The notes below the pieces were generated by a model, which saw only the letters and a program-made list of their open reading frames with translations, had not been told where the DNA came from and ran no database searches. The translations under genes and the position numbers were made by a program. A stretch of 64,000 bases of DNA from Glycomyces sp. YM15 (GTDB lineage: Bacteria > Actinomycetota > Actinomycetes > Mycobacteriales > Micromonosporaceae): assembly GCF_016918015.1 (NCBI RefSeq), contig NZ_JAERMK010000011.1, forward strand, positions 57,186-121,185, written 5' to 3'. Shown piece by piece: positions 17,930 through 26,397 of this stretch. The first letter of the stretch is position 1. Each line of letters begins with the position of its first letter.

Positions 17930-18706
17930 ATGGATGTTATGCAACTGAACAGCCCTGTTCTCATCACCGGTGCCAGCCACGGACTGGGTATGGCCACGGC
18001 CTCGGTGCTCGCCGCCGAAGGCGCGGCGCTGGCGCTCTGCGCGCGGAACGCCGCCCCGCTGAACGAGTTCGCCGAGAAGCTGCGAGCCGAGCACGACGTC
18101 CCGGTCGCCACCAGAGCGCTCGATGTCAACGACACCGAGCTGATGGTCGAGTTCGTGTACGAGGCCCAGCGGCGGCTCGGCGACCTCAAAGGCCTGGTCG
18201 CCAACGTCGGCGGCTCGCGCGGCCGCAGCATCCTCGACACCGAGCCGGACGACTGGGCGTACTCCCTGAGCGTCAACGTGACCAGCGCGATGACCGCCCT
18301 GAAAGCCGCCCTGCCGCAGCTGCGGCGCACCGGCGGCGCGGCGGTCCTGGTCTCCTCGATCTCCGGCACCAAGCCCTCCCCCGGCCTCGCGTACGGCTCG
18401 ACCAAGGCCGCGCTCAACCACGCCGCCACGGTGCTCGGCCGCGAACTGGGCCCGAAGGGCGTGCGCGTCAACGCCGTCGCGCCCGGCTCGATGCTCATCC
18501 CCGACCGCAACTGGGACCGCCTGCGCCTGGCGGACCCGGGGCGCTACGAGGCGTTCCTGGAGGAGTTCCCGAACCGCGAACTGCTCGACCCGCGCGATGT
18601 GGCCGAGGTGATCGCCTTCCTCCTCTCGGACAAGGCGAAGGCGATCAACGGCGCGGTGGTCCCGGTCGACGGCGGCCAGAACGCCCCCAGCGCCTACGGC
18701 TACTAG
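17930..18706 (+). CDS. Short-chain dehydrogenase/reductase (SDR)
   Basis: This 258-residue classical SDR has the nucleotide-binding TGASHGLGMAT motif near residue 14, the NVGGS (NNAG-like) strand near 93, the catalytic serine in VSSISG, and the YGSTK tyrosine/lysine pair near 157. The VDGGQNAPS ending is also typical. Its substrate cannot be read from sequence. ATG 17930 follows an AGG site; 17939 is an alternative. Its stop overlaps the stop of the convergent TrmO gene. Confidence 0.85.
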   Translation: MDVMQLNSPVLITGASHGLGMATASVLAAEGAALALCARNAAPLNEFAEKLRAEHDVPVATRALDVNDTELMVEFVYEAQRRLGDLKGLVANVGGSRGRSILDTEPDDWAYSLSVNVTSAMTALKAALPQLRRTGGAAVLVSSISGTKPSPGLAYGSTKAALNHAATVLGRELGPKGVRVNAVAPGSMLIPDRNWDRLRLADPGRYEAFLEEFPNRELLDPRDVAEVIAFLLSDKAKAINGAVVPVDGGQNAPSAYGY

Positions 18707-19167
18707 CCGTAGTACGCGCGCATCAGATCGTCGGCCCACTCCGGTTGGGCCACTTCATGCCTCGGCGCGAACTCGCGCAGGTACGGCTTGACGTCGAGCA
18801 CCGGCGTGCCCGCCAGCGCGTCGAGGTCGCTCACCCGGATCGCGAGCCCGTCGACGCCGAGCAGGCGGCAGCGGGAGACGCCGATCCGGTTGGGGCGGAA
18901 GGGGCCGCGGTGTGCGAAGACCCCGATCGGGGGCCACGCGGGGTTGCCGCGGGCCGGCCGCGGTTCGAGGTTGATCTCGTGCTCCTCGATGCGGTCGAAG
19001 AGGAAGACGACTTCGAGGTGGGAGAAGTCGGCGAGGCCTTGGGTCACGGTGGGCGCGAAGCGGTCCGCGTCGAGGCGGATGACCGCTTCGACGCCGTCCC
19101 AGGCGTCCTCGAACCATTCGGTGCGGCCGCCTTCGACATGTCCGACGGGCTGCATCTCGACGTGCAT
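18703..19167 (-). CDS. TrmO (TsaA)-like tRNA N6-methyltransferase
   Basis: This 154-residue protein has the TsaA/TrmO beta-barrel features: PVGHVEGGR at the start, LEVVFLFDR near residue 52, the SAM-binding FAHRGPFRPNRIGVS near 83, and LDVKPYLREFAPR near the end. TrmO uses SAM to add a methyl group to t6A37 in tRNA-Thr. The ATG at 19167 is used because upstream in-frame codons lack homology. It lies 14 nt after the MFS gene in the same direction. Confidence 0.85.
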   Translation of the reverse strand: MHVEMQPVGHVEGGRTEWFEDAWDGVEAVIRLDADRFAPTVTQGLADFSHLEVVFLFDRIEEHEINLEPRPARGNPAWPPIGVFAHRGPFRPNRIGVSRCRLLGVDGLAIRVSDLDALAGTPVLDVKPYLREFAPRHEVAQPEWADDLMRAYYG

Positions 19168-19181
19168 CGCTGCTCCAGGGT

Positions 19182-20483
19182 TCAGGCGGCTTCTTCGACG
19201 GGGGTCGGGCCGGTGAGCTTGCCCATCAAGAACGGGAAGACCAGCAGGGCGACCACCGCACACGATACGCACAGGATGCCGTAGCTGGCGTATTCGACGA
19301 TCGGGCCCGAGGCGAGGCCCGCGGCCATGGCGGCCAGGCCCATCACGAGGTCGGAGAAGCCCTGCGTGGACGGGCGCTCGGCCGGGGTGATCGCGCCGGT
19401 GACGAGGGCGGCCGAACCGACGGTCATGGCCGACCAGCCGACGCCGAGCAGGACCAGGCCGATCGAGAGGCGCACGTGGTCGCTGCCGGGCGAGGAGCCC
19501 GAGACGGTGCACGCGGCGACGAGGGTCACGGTGCCCGCCATCAGGATCGGGCGCGCGCCGTACTTGTCGACGAGGCGGCCGATGATCGGCGCGAACGCGT
19601 ACATGCCGCCGATGTGCAGGCCGAGGATGACGCCGACGACGCTGAGGGCCTCCGTCGGGTCGGCCATGCCGTGCTTGATGTGCACGGCGGTCATGGCCAT
19701 GACGCCGACCATCACGAAGTGGCCCAGTGCGGCGGCGACGACGCCGGTGCGGACGGCCGGGTTGGCCTTCGCGGTGCGGTAGCCGTCGGCGATGGAGCGT
19801 TTCGGCGCGTCGGTCTCGCCGCTGATCTCGCGGGCGGTGAGCAGCGGGTCGGGCCGCAGGAACACGAGGATGACCGCGGCCGTGAGGAGGCACAGGATCC
19901 CGATGGCGACCATCGAGCCGATGTAGGCGGGGCCGCCGAACCAGCCGCTCCAGGTCCGCTCGGCGAGTCCGGCGAGCGAGGGGCCGGCGACCGAGCCGAT
20001 CGTGGTGGCCCACACGATGAGCGAGAGGTGGGAGCCGCGGCGTGCGGCGGGGGCGAGGTCCGCTGCGGCGTAGCGGGACTGGAGCCCGGCGAACGAGGCC
20101 GCGCCGAGCAGGAAGTAGCCGGTGACGGCGAGCGGCGCGCTGCCGAGGTTGATCGCGGTGATGACGACGCCCGTGCCGAGGACCGCGCACCCGTAGCCGA
20201 AGGCGAGGCCGCCGCGGCGGCCGAAGCGCTCGGTGATGCGCACGGCCGGGACGACGACGAGCGCGGAGCCGCCCACGAAGAGGCTCTGGGCGAGGCCGGT
20301 GAACGTCGCCGATCCGGTCATCTCCTCGACGAGCAGGGCGCCCACGGCGATGCCGATGCCGACGGCGAGGCCGCCGAGGATCTGGGTGAGGAAGAGGGTG
20401 CGCAGGACGCGCTGCTGAAGCGGGGCGGTGCGCTCCAGCGGGTCGGCGGCGGCGGCTTCGGGGGAAGGCTGGTGGGCGGTCAC
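19182..20483 (-). CDS. MFS transporter, 12-helix exporter type
   Basis: This 433-residue protein has about 12 transmembrane helices and the MFS loop motif ITERFGRRGGLAFG near residue 83, echoed by GRLVDKYGARPIL in the second half. The N-terminal half contains a YAAADLAPAARRGSHLS segment. It is most like drug/metabolite proton antiporters. Export of the desferrioxamine made nearby is possible but only by location. The GTG at 20483 has an AAAGGAA site. Confidence 0.85.
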   Translation of the reverse strand: MTAHQPSPEAAAADPLERTAPLQQRVLRTLFLTQILGGLAVGIGIAVGALLVEEMTGSATFTGLAQSLFVGGSALVVVPAVRITERFGRRGGLAFGYGCAVLGTGVVITAINLGSAPLAVTGYFLLGAASFAGLQSRYAAADLAPAARRGSHLSLIVWATTIGSVAGPSLAGLAERTWSGWFGGPAYIGSMVAIGILCLLTAAVILVFLRPDPLLTAREISGETDAPKRSIADGYRTAKANPAVRTGVVAAALGHFVMVGVMAMTAVHIKHGMADPTEALSVVGVILGLHIGGMYAFAPIIGRLVDKYGARPILMAGTVTLVAACTVSGSSPGSDHVRLSIGLVLLGVGWSAMTVGSAALVTGAITPAERPSTQGFSDLVMGLAAMAAGLASGPIVEYASYGILCVSCAVVALLVFPFLMGKLTGPTPVEEAA

Positions 20484-20607
20484 GAGGGTTCCTTTCTGGA
20501 GTTGTCGGCCGGATCGGTGGGTCCGGCCGGCGTGTCCGGCCCCCGGGGGATGCGGGGACGGACCGGCCCTGCTCGGCGCCGGTGGGCGGTCGAGCGCGAG
20601 CCGTCGC

Positions 20608-21918
20608 TCAGATTGGCGGCGACGCCGGTCCGGACGCCTGGGCGACGGCCTCGGCCACCGCTTCGGCGAGTTTCGGGTCGAGCCGGGTGGTGCTGATGCG
20701 GATGCCCTGGTGGCCGTGGAAGGAGTAGGCGCGGCCGGGCGCGACGGCGAATCCGGCGTCGCGCAGGGCCACGACCGCCGCGGTCTCGTCGGCCACGGGG
20801 ACCCACAGGTTCAGGCCGGAGCGGCCCCACGCGTTGATGCCGCGTGCGGCGAGCGCTTCGCGAAGGGCCCCTTGCCGTTCGGCGTAGACGCGACCCGCGT
20901 GGGCGACCTGCTCCTCCACGGCTTCGTCGGTCCAGGCCGCGATCACGAAGTGCTGCAGGATGCACGAGACCCAGCCGTGGCCCATGGCCATGCGGCCCTG
21001 GATGCGGGCTTTGGTGTCGGGGTCGGCCGCGACGAGCGCGCAGCGCAGGTTCGGGCCGTACGGCTTGGAGGTCGAGCGCACGAAGAGCCACCGCTCGGCG
21101 GCGTCGGCCACGAGGTGGAGCGGGGTCTGCGAGAGCTCGGCCCAGTGGTCGTCCTCGATCACGAACACGTGCGGGTGGCGGGCGATGACCTCGCGCAGCG
21201 CCGCGGCGCGTGCGGCGGACACCGCCGCACCCGTGGGGTTCTGGCCCCTCGAAGTGAGGACGAAGGCCTTCGCGCCCGCGGCGAGGACGGCTTCGAGCTC
21301 GTCGGGCAGGGGCCCTTCGCCGTCGATCGTGACAGGGCTGACCTGGTATCCGGCCGTGAGCAGCAGGTCGCGGCCGTTCGACCAGGTGGGTTCTTCCACG
21401 GCGACGGTGTCGCCGGGTTCGAGCCGGGCCGCGAGGCCGCGCTCGAAGGCGTCGAGCGCACCGGAGGTGACGGTGAGGTCGCCGTGGACACCGTCCGCGG
21501 CGAAGCGGTCGCGGGCGAGGTCGAGCAGGTCGGGGCACGGCCCGCCGTCGCGGTAGTTGCCGGGCGAGACCTCGACGCGCGGTTTGAGGGAGGCGAGGTC
21601 GGGCAGCAGGTCGGGGTCGGGTTCGCCGGAGACGAGGTCGAGCACTCCCGAAGGGACCGTGAGGGTTCCGGTGGGTGTGAAAGCGGAGCGCTGGCGGACG
21701 ACGGTCCCCGCGCGGCCGCCGGTCTCCACGACGCCGCGTTCGCGCAGGCGCCGGTAGGCGGAGGCGACGGTGCCGGGGGCGACGCCGAGGTCGGCGGCGA
21801 GTTTGCGGACGGGGGGCAGGGTGCGGCCGGGCGCGAGCTGTCCGGAGCGCACGCCGGACTCGATGCTGGCGGCGATCTCGGTTGCCGCCGATCCGGTGAT
21901 CTGATACTGTACCGACAT
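20608..21918 (-). CDS. MocR/PdxR-type GntR regulator with aminotransferase domain
   Basis: This 436-residue protein joins an N-terminal GntR winged helix (LPPVRKLAADLGVAPGTVASAYRRL, residues about 35-58) to a fold-type I aminotransferase domain. That domain has TSGALDAFERGL, NPTGAAVS and the PLP lysine in STSKPYGPNLR near residue 285. MocR proteins sense PLP or amino compounds and control divergent genes. Here the divergent gene encodes a PNP-oxidase-like protein, 48 bp away, consistent with local control of B6-related metabolism. The ATG is at 21918. Confidence 0.88.
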   Translation of the reverse strand: MSVQYQITGSAATEIAASIESGVRSGQLAPGRTLPPVRKLAADLGVAPGTVASAYRRLRERGVVETGGRAGTVVRQRSAFTPTGTLTVPSGVLDLVSGEPDPDLLPDLASLKPRVEVSPGNYRDGGPCPDLLDLARDRFAADGVHGDLTVTSGALDAFERGLAARLEPGDTVAVEEPTWSNGRDLLLTAGYQVSPVTIDGEGPLPDELEAVLAAGAKAFVLTSRGQNPTGAAVSAARAAALREVIARHPHVFVIEDDHWAELSQTPLHLVADAAERWLFVRSTSKPYGPNLRCALVAADPDTKARIQGRMAMGHGWVSCILQHFVIAAWTDEAVEEQVAHAGRVYAERQGALREALAARGINAWGRSGLNLWVPVADETAAVVALRDAGFAVAPGRAYSFHGHQGIRISTTRLDPKLAEAVAEAVAQASGPASPPI

Positions 21919-21942
21919 AACTCGATCATTGTACCAGTACAA
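21905..21942. promoter_or_regulatory. Candidate MocR operator in divergent promoter
   Basis: CTGTACC (21907-21913) and TTGTACC (21929-21935) form a direct repeat with a 22-bp period. The second overlaps the near-palindrome TTGTACCAGTACAA (21929-21942). MocR/PdxR regulators commonly bind direct repeats between themselves and a divergent target, and this site fills that 48-bp gap. Confidence 0.6.
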
Positions 21943-21966
21943 AAATCGACGATAGGAGCCACCCCG

Positions 21967-22584
21967 ATGTCCGTCCTCGAATGCCCCCACAGCGGCCGGT
22001 TCACCCAGACCGATCGGACCACCCCCAAGCGCTCCCGCGAGCGGGTCACGTACGAGCGCGAGGCGGCTTACCGGGTGCTGGACGAGGCGCTGTTCGTCGA
22101 CCTCGCCTTCGTCGGACCCGACGGCGCGCCGCGGGTGCTGCCGACCTTCCATGTGCGCGTCGGGGACACGCTGTTCGTGCACGGCTCCACGGGATCGAGC
22201 ATGGGACTGGGCGGGCGCGAAGCCTTCGCGGTGAGCGCCACCGCGACGATCGTCGACGGGCTCGTCTACTCCAAGAGCTGGTTCCACCACTCCATGAACT
22301 ACCGCTCCGTCGTCGTGCACGCGAACGCGCGGCTGGTCACCGACGCGGACGAGCGCTGGGGCGTGTTCAAGGCCCTCATCGACCGGATGGGCGAGGGCCG
22401 CTCGGAGCGGTCGCGGGAGGCCAACGACAAGGAGAACGCGATGTCCGCGCTCCTGGCCATCCCGCTCGAGGAGGTCTCCGTCAAGCAGCGTTCGGGCCCG
22501 CCGGTCGAAGAGCCCGAGGACGAGGACCTGCCGTTCGACAACGGCGTCGCCGCCGTGACCACGACGGTGGTGGGGCGGCTCTGA
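21967..22584 (+). CDS. Pyridoxamine 5'-phosphate oxidase family protein
   Basis: This 205-residue protein has the split-barrel flavin fold typical of PNPOx-like proteins: AYRVLDEALFVDLAFVGPDG, TFHVRVGDTLFVHGSTGS, and a late conserved KALIDRM region. The related family binds FMN, haem or F420, and the cofactor here is not certain. The ATG at 21967 follows AGGAG. It is divergent from the MocR gene, which probably controls it. A hairpin (AGCCGG-ACA-CCGGCT) follows its stop. Confidence 0.75.
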   Translation: MSVLECPHSGRFTQTDRTTPKRSRERVTYEREAAYRVLDEALFVDLAFVGPDGAPRVLPTFHVRVGDTLFVHGSTGSSMGLGGREAFAVSATATIVDGLVYSKSWFHHSMNYRSVVVHANARLVTDADERWGVFKALIDRMGEGRSERSREANDKENAMSALLAIPLEEVSVKQRSGPPVEEPEDEDLPFDNGVAAVTTTVVGRL

Positions 22585-22785
22585 AGGGTGCTCGAGCGCC
22601 CGGGCGAGCCGGACACCGGCTGGCGCGAGTGCTCGAGGATCCCCTAAACTGCGATCCGCGCGGTGCCGGATCGGGCTCGGCCTCTCGACGACATGACCGT
22701 CCAGAGCGTGGGTCGTGGGAACTTCCCTTCGAGCCGGTCCGGCGCCGTCTGGCGTAGGAGGTGCACCGCGCGCATCGCTGAAAGG

Positions 22786-22821
22786 ATCGGGCGGGCCGAA
22801 GTTCGAGACGGCCCGCCCGAT
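22786..22821 (-). terminator. Terminator for ThuA-like gene
   Basis: ATCGGGCGGGCC and GGCCCGCCCGAT form a perfect 12-bp stem around a 12-nt loop, 20 bp beyond the minus-strand stop at 22842. CCTTTC follows in the direction of transcription. Confidence 0.75.
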
Positions 22822-22841
22822 CGCTGCTCGCGGTGCGGCCT

Positions 22842-23690
22842 CTAGCCTTCGAGCGCTGCTTCCTTCTCGGACTCGGCCTTGTCCAAGCGCCACACGGCGA
22901 TCGAGCCGCCGCCGGCGACCGCGACCACGAACAGGACGAAGGTCAGCGTGTACGGCCAGGCCGGGGCGGCGTCGTCCGAGTTCTGCACCATGGCGCCGTC
23001 TTCCCCTGCACCCCACCAGATCGCCTGGCGGATGAGCTTCAGGAAGTCCCGGTCGCCCCAGGTCTTCCCCTGGCCGCCGGGCGAGGCGTAGAAGACCGGC
23101 AGCTCCTCGTTCACCCAGGCCACCGCCTGGCCCGAGCCGAGCTGCGCCAGCACGGTTGCACCCGGTTGCGCCGGTGCGGGATCGAAGGAGTACCACCGCT
23201 CGGTGAGCTTGAGCTCCTCGTCCAGGCCCTCGGTGACCTGCGACCCGGAGTTGAAGGTGATGGCCTCCTCCGTCGCCCCGTCCGGACGCGGCAGCGCGGT
23301 CGCGCCCAGCGTCTCGTGGTACCAGGCCCAGTCCGGTTCGCTCTCGATCGCGGTGTTGGTGGTGACGAGCCCGCCGCCCTGCTCGACGAACGTCTCGACC
23401 GCGTCCTGCTGTTCATCGTCGAGGAAGTCGCCGCCGGTGTTGAGGAACATGATCACGTCGTACGCGCCGAGGCGCCGCACGTCGTCGGCGGTGCCCTCGA
23501 TGAGCGTGAAGTTCCAGCGCCGCGCCTCCATCTGGAGGCGCTCCAGCGCGTAGTCGGCCACGTCCTGCGCCTCGTTCCCGGTCGTGACGACCAGGACCTG
23601 CGGCCCCCCGGCGGCGAAGGCCGCCGAGGGGGCGAAGGCGGGCGCGCAGGCCAGCGCGACGATCATGCACAGTCGCAGCAGGGTTCTCAC
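22842..23690 (-). CDS. Membrane-anchored ThuA-like domain protein
   Basis: This 282-residue protein has a signal peptide (about 1-27), an exported class I glutamine amidotransferase-like ThuA domain (VLVVTTGNEAQDV, then YDVIMFLNTGGDFLDDEQQ and FVEQGGGLVTTNTA), and a single C-terminal membrane helix (about 240-262). WGAGEDGA precedes the helix. ThuA domains are associated with sugar metabolism in other bacteria, but a catalytic role is not defined. No sugar genes are adjacent. Confidence 0.75.
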   Translation of the reverse strand: MRTLLRLCMIVALACAPAFAPSAAFAAGGPQVLVVTTGNEAQDVADYALERLQMEARRWNFTLIEGTADDVRRLGAYDVIMFLNTGGDFLDDEQQDAVETFVEQGGGLVTTNTAIESEPDWAWYHETLGATALPRPDGATEEAITFNSGSQVTEGLDEELKLTERWYSFDPAPAQPGATVLAQLGSGQAVAWVNEELPVFYASPGGQGKTWGDRDFLKLIRQAIWWGAGEDGAMVQNSDDAAPAWPYTLTFVLFVVAVAGGGSIAVWRLDKAESEKEAALEG

Positions 23691-23712
23691 ACGCCCAGCC
23701 TAGCGTTCGGCC

Positions 23713-24627
23713 TCAGCCGCAATGGCTCCAGCCGCTCGTCCAGGTCGTGGACCCGACCGAGCCGCCCCACTTGACGCAGGTGTTCGGCGCGTACCTCTTC
23801 ACCGGGCCCGCGTAGTAGGAGAAGCTGCCCGAGTCCGAGCCGACGGTGCCGCCTTCGGCCTGGAGGGTCGCCGAGACGGGGCTGGGGGTGCCGACCTTCG
23901 TGTACTTCAGGGTGACCACGCAGTTGTAGCCGTTGGAGGCGTTGTACATGAGGTAGATCCGGCCGACGGAGCCGAGGGCGTGGGTGTTGATCTGGCTGTA
24001 GCCGGATCCGCAGATCTCCCCGGGCGTGTACGGGTTCCCGCCCGAGCAGCCGTTGGAGGAGGTGATGGCCTTCTTGGACCCGTAGGGGACCTGGACGCCC
24101 TCGACGACGGGGGTGACGACGCTGCCGGAGGCGTTGCGCTGCTCGTAGTGCAGGTGCGGGGCGGTGGAGCCGCCGGTGGAGCCGACGGTGCCGATGACCG
24201 TGCCCTGCGAGACGGACCGGGAGGTGCCGACGGAGCCGACCATGGTCGCCAGGTGCGCGTAGCGGGTGCGGGAGCCGTCGGAGTGGACGATCTGGACCCA
24301 CTTGCCGTAGCTGGTGCTGCCGGCGTTGTAGAAGTAGGCGGTGCCGCCGGCGGTGGCGCGCACGTTCTCGCCGTTGATGGCGTCGGACCCGTAGGTCTGC
24401 CAGTCGATGGTGTTCTGAGGACTGTGGGCCGGGGAGTCGATCCAGTTGTTGGCCCAGAAGGTCTTGTTGCAGTTGAAGGGACTCTTGTGATTCACCGCTT
24501 GGATGGTGATCTCGTCGGCGCTCGCCGCCATGGCCGGAGCGAAGGCTGCGGCGACTGCGGCGAGGAGTGCGGTGACGAGGAGCGCGACGCGCCGTTGGCG
24601 CGGTCGGAGGTGGGGGCGCTGTTCCAT
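23713..24627 (-). CDS. Secreted M23 peptidase with SapA-like C-terminal domain
   Basis: This 304-residue protein has a signal peptide ending at about ASADE (residue 38). The M23/LytM domain (about 40-200) contains SPAHSPQNTIDW, RTRYAHL and the zinc motif HLHYEQR near 172. A C-terminal region (about 215-304) resembles Streptomyces spore-associated protein A (CGSGYSQINTHALGSVGRIY, then CVVTLKYTKVG, YYAGPVK and CVKWGGS). The peptidase part probably cuts peptidoglycan cross-links. The attached domain suggests targeting to spores or cell surface. The ATG at 24627 was chosen because the signal peptide starts there. Its promoter region has two palindromes. Confidence 0.82.
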   Translation of the reverse strand: MEQRPHLRPRQRRVALLVTALLAAVAAAFAPAMAASADEITIQAVNHKSPFNCNKTFWANNWIDSPAHSPQNTIDWQTYGSDAINGENVRATAGGTAYFYNAGSTSYGKWVQIVHSDGSRTRYAHLATMVGSVGTSRSVSQGTVIGTVGSTGGSTAPHLHYEQRNASGSVVTPVVEGVQVPYGSKKAITSSNGCSGGNPYTPGEICGSGYSQINTHALGSVGRIYLMYNASNGYNCVVTLKYTKVGTPSPVSATLQAEGGTVGSDSGSFSYYAGPVKRYAPNTCVKWGGSVGSTTWTSGWSHCG

Positions 24628-24641
24628 AACAGGACGGTATC

Positions 24642-24685
24642 GAAGAAATTCTTCGTTGTGAAGGTCACATCTGAAGAATTTCTTC
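24642..24685. promoter_or_regulatory. Twin 13-bp palindromes before M23 gene
   Basis: GAAGAAATTCTTC (24642-24654) and GAAGAATTTCTTC (24673-24685) are each palindromic around one central base and are complements of each other, 31 bp apart. They lie 15-58 bp upstream of the peptidase start and are strikingly AT-rich for this genome. They look like paired operator sites. Confidence 0.55.
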
Positions 24686-24700
24686 TTAAGGGACGAAGAC

Positions 24701-24731
24701 GGCCGCGCTCTTCGATGTGAGGAGCGCGGCC
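24701..24731 (-). terminator. Terminator for ABC exporter operon
   Basis: GGCCGCGCTC and GAGCGCGGCC form a perfect 10-bp stem with an 11-nt loop, located 19 bp after the minus-strand stop at 24750. Confidence 0.7.
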
Positions 24732-24749
24732 TGCTGCTTGACCTTGGTT

Positions 24750-25547
24750 CTATTTGTACAAGGCCTTCGCCAACCGCTTCTGCGCGATCCACATCCCCGT
24801 CACGCACAGCGCCATCAGGTAGGCGACGTGCACGAGCATCATCGGGCCGAGCTGCCCGAGGCTGAGGCCCCGCACCAGCTCGATGCCGTGGTAGAGCGGC
24901 ATGACGTAGACGATCGGCTGCGCGAACGCGGGGTAGGCCTCGACCGGGGTGAAGGTGCCGCCGAACAGGAACATGGCGAACACGACCGCGTTCATCCAGT
25001 CGAAGTCCGGCCAGTCGCGGAAGACCGTGGCGAGGGTCAGGCCGATCCCGGCGAAGGCCAGCGCGATGAACACGCACGCGGGCACCGCCAGCAGCGACCA
25101 CCAGGAGTCGAGGAGGCCGAAGAGCCCCATGACGACCACGAACGCGCCGATGTAGGTGCCGCCGCGGATGAGCGCCCACCAGACCTCGCCGAGGGCGACG
25201 TCCCAGGGCCGCAACGGGGTCGCGAGGATGCCGTCGTAGACCTTCATCCACTTGAACTTGGCGAACACGTTGATGGAGGTCTCGGCGAGCACGCCCATCA
25301 TGGCCGCGTTCGCGAGGATCGCGGGCGCGACATAGGCGGTGTAGGAGACGGTGGTGCCGTCGGGGAGCGTGATGTCGCCGACGAGGGCGCCGACGCCGAA
25401 TCCGAAGGCGAACAGGAAGAGCAGGGACTCGACCGCGCCCGAGATCACCAGGATCCAGGCGCGGCGCATGGCGACCCAGTTGCGGTTGAGCAGGGCGCCC
25501 GAGGACTTCAGGGAGGCGCGTGCGGCGCCGTAGGCGATGACCGACAT
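24750..25547 (-). CDS. ABC-2 type exporter permease
   Basis: This 265-residue protein has six predicted membrane helices and the ABC-2/DrrB signature region in the C-terminal half (LFGGTFTPVEAYPAFAQPIVYVMPLYHGIELVRGL). It is the last gene of an ATPase-permease-permease operon. The second permease is its upstream neighbour, 10 bp away. The two probably pair in the membrane with the ATPase. The exported compound is unknown; related systems export antibiotics or lipids. Confidence 0.87.
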   Translation of the reverse strand: MSVIAYGAARASLKSSGALLNRNWVAMRRAWILVISGAVESLLFLFAFGFGVGALVGDITLPDGTTVSYTAYVAPAILANAAMMGVLAETSINVFAKFKWMKVYDGILATPLRPWDVALGEVWWALIRGGTYIGAFVVVMGLFGLLDSWWSLLAVPACVFIALAFAGIGLTLATVFRDWPDFDWMNAVVFAMFLFGGTFTPVEAYPAFAQPIVYVMPLYHGIELVRGLSLGQLGPMMLVHVAYLMALCVTGMWIAQKRLAKALYK

Positions 25548-25557
25548 GTGGGGGCTC

Positions 25558-26397
25558 CTAGAAGTTCAGGCGCTTCTGGATCCGCCAGCGGGCGGCGAAC
25601 CACCCGGCGACGGCCAGCGCGGCCAGGTAGGCGATGTGGGCGAACGGCGGCAGAGCCGGGGCGACGTCCGCGGTGGCGGCGCGGGCCAGTTCGGTTCCGT
25701 GCCAGAGGGGCGAGGCCCATACGAGCGGTTGGAGGAAGCCGGGCATCTCGCTGGCCGGGAAGAACACTCCGGAGAACAGGGAGATGGGCATGACGGCGAA
25801 CCGGAAGATCATGTTGAGGTTCGCGTCGTTCTTCAGGCTCGAGGCCCAGAAGTGGAGCCAGGGCGCGAGCGAGGCCGAGACGAGCGCGGCGGCGATGACC
25901 GCGAACGCGGCCCACCAGGAGGTGGTGTAGACCCCGAAGAGCGCCAGGACGACGGCGACGATCGTGCAGTTGGTGAAGGGCCGGAACACGGCCGCGTAGG
26001 CGAGGTGCCCGTTGAGCATGTCGACGGGGCGCAGCGGGGTGGCGCGCTGCGCGAGGTAGCCGCCGCCCCAGTCGGCGTAGCCGCCGAAGACGGGGAAGAC
26101 CATGTCGTTGCCGAGCATCATGACGGCGACCGAGCAGATCAGGCCGGGGGCGATGAACTCGGCGTAGGTCAGGCCGCCGACGGAGGACGAGTCGATATAG
26201 GCGCCGACGCCGATGCCGATCGAGACCATGTACAGGATCGGCAGGAGCACCGAGGTGAAGACGGTGCCGTGCCAGACGTGCTTGTACAGGGCCAGTTGGA
26301 GGTTGAAGGCGCGCCAGGCGGCCTGGGCCGCGGTGGGTGCGGTGCGGTCGACGCCGAGGGAGGCGCTCTCGGTGGAGGCGCTGTCGAGAGCGGTCAC
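25558..26397 (-). CDS. ABC-2 type exporter permease
   Basis: This 279-residue permease has six predicted helices and the ABC-2 signature FSGVFFPASEMPGFLQPLVWASPLWHGTELAR. It shares overall layout with the neighbouring permease but is clearly diverged. A 45-residue cytosolic N-terminal extension comes before helix 1. Its GTG overlaps the ATPase stop by 4 nt (GTGA). Confidence 0.87.
   Translation of the reverse strand: MTALDSASTESASLGVDRTAPTAAQAAWRAFNLQLALYKHVWHGTVFTSVLLPILYMVSIGIGVGAYIDSSSVGGLTYAEFIAPGLICSVAVMMLGNDMVFPVFGGYADWGGGYLAQRATPLRPVDMLNGHLAYAAVFRPFTNCTIVAVVLALFGVYTTSWWAAFAVIAAALVSASLAPWLHFWASSLKNDANLNMIFRFAVMPISLFSGVFFPASEMPGFLQPLVWASPLWHGTELARAATADVAPALPPFAHIAYLAALAVAGWFAARWRIQKRLNF

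Noticed and set aside
15689-18739. A very long minus-strand frame opposite desC and desD
   Set aside because: It is antisense to two well-supported enzymes and lacks any family match. High GC removes stop codons from such shadow frames.
20608-23196. An 862-codon frame extending the MocR gene upstream
   Set aside because: The regulator starts at 21918 with a proper GntR domain. The rest is antisense to the PNPOx-like gene.
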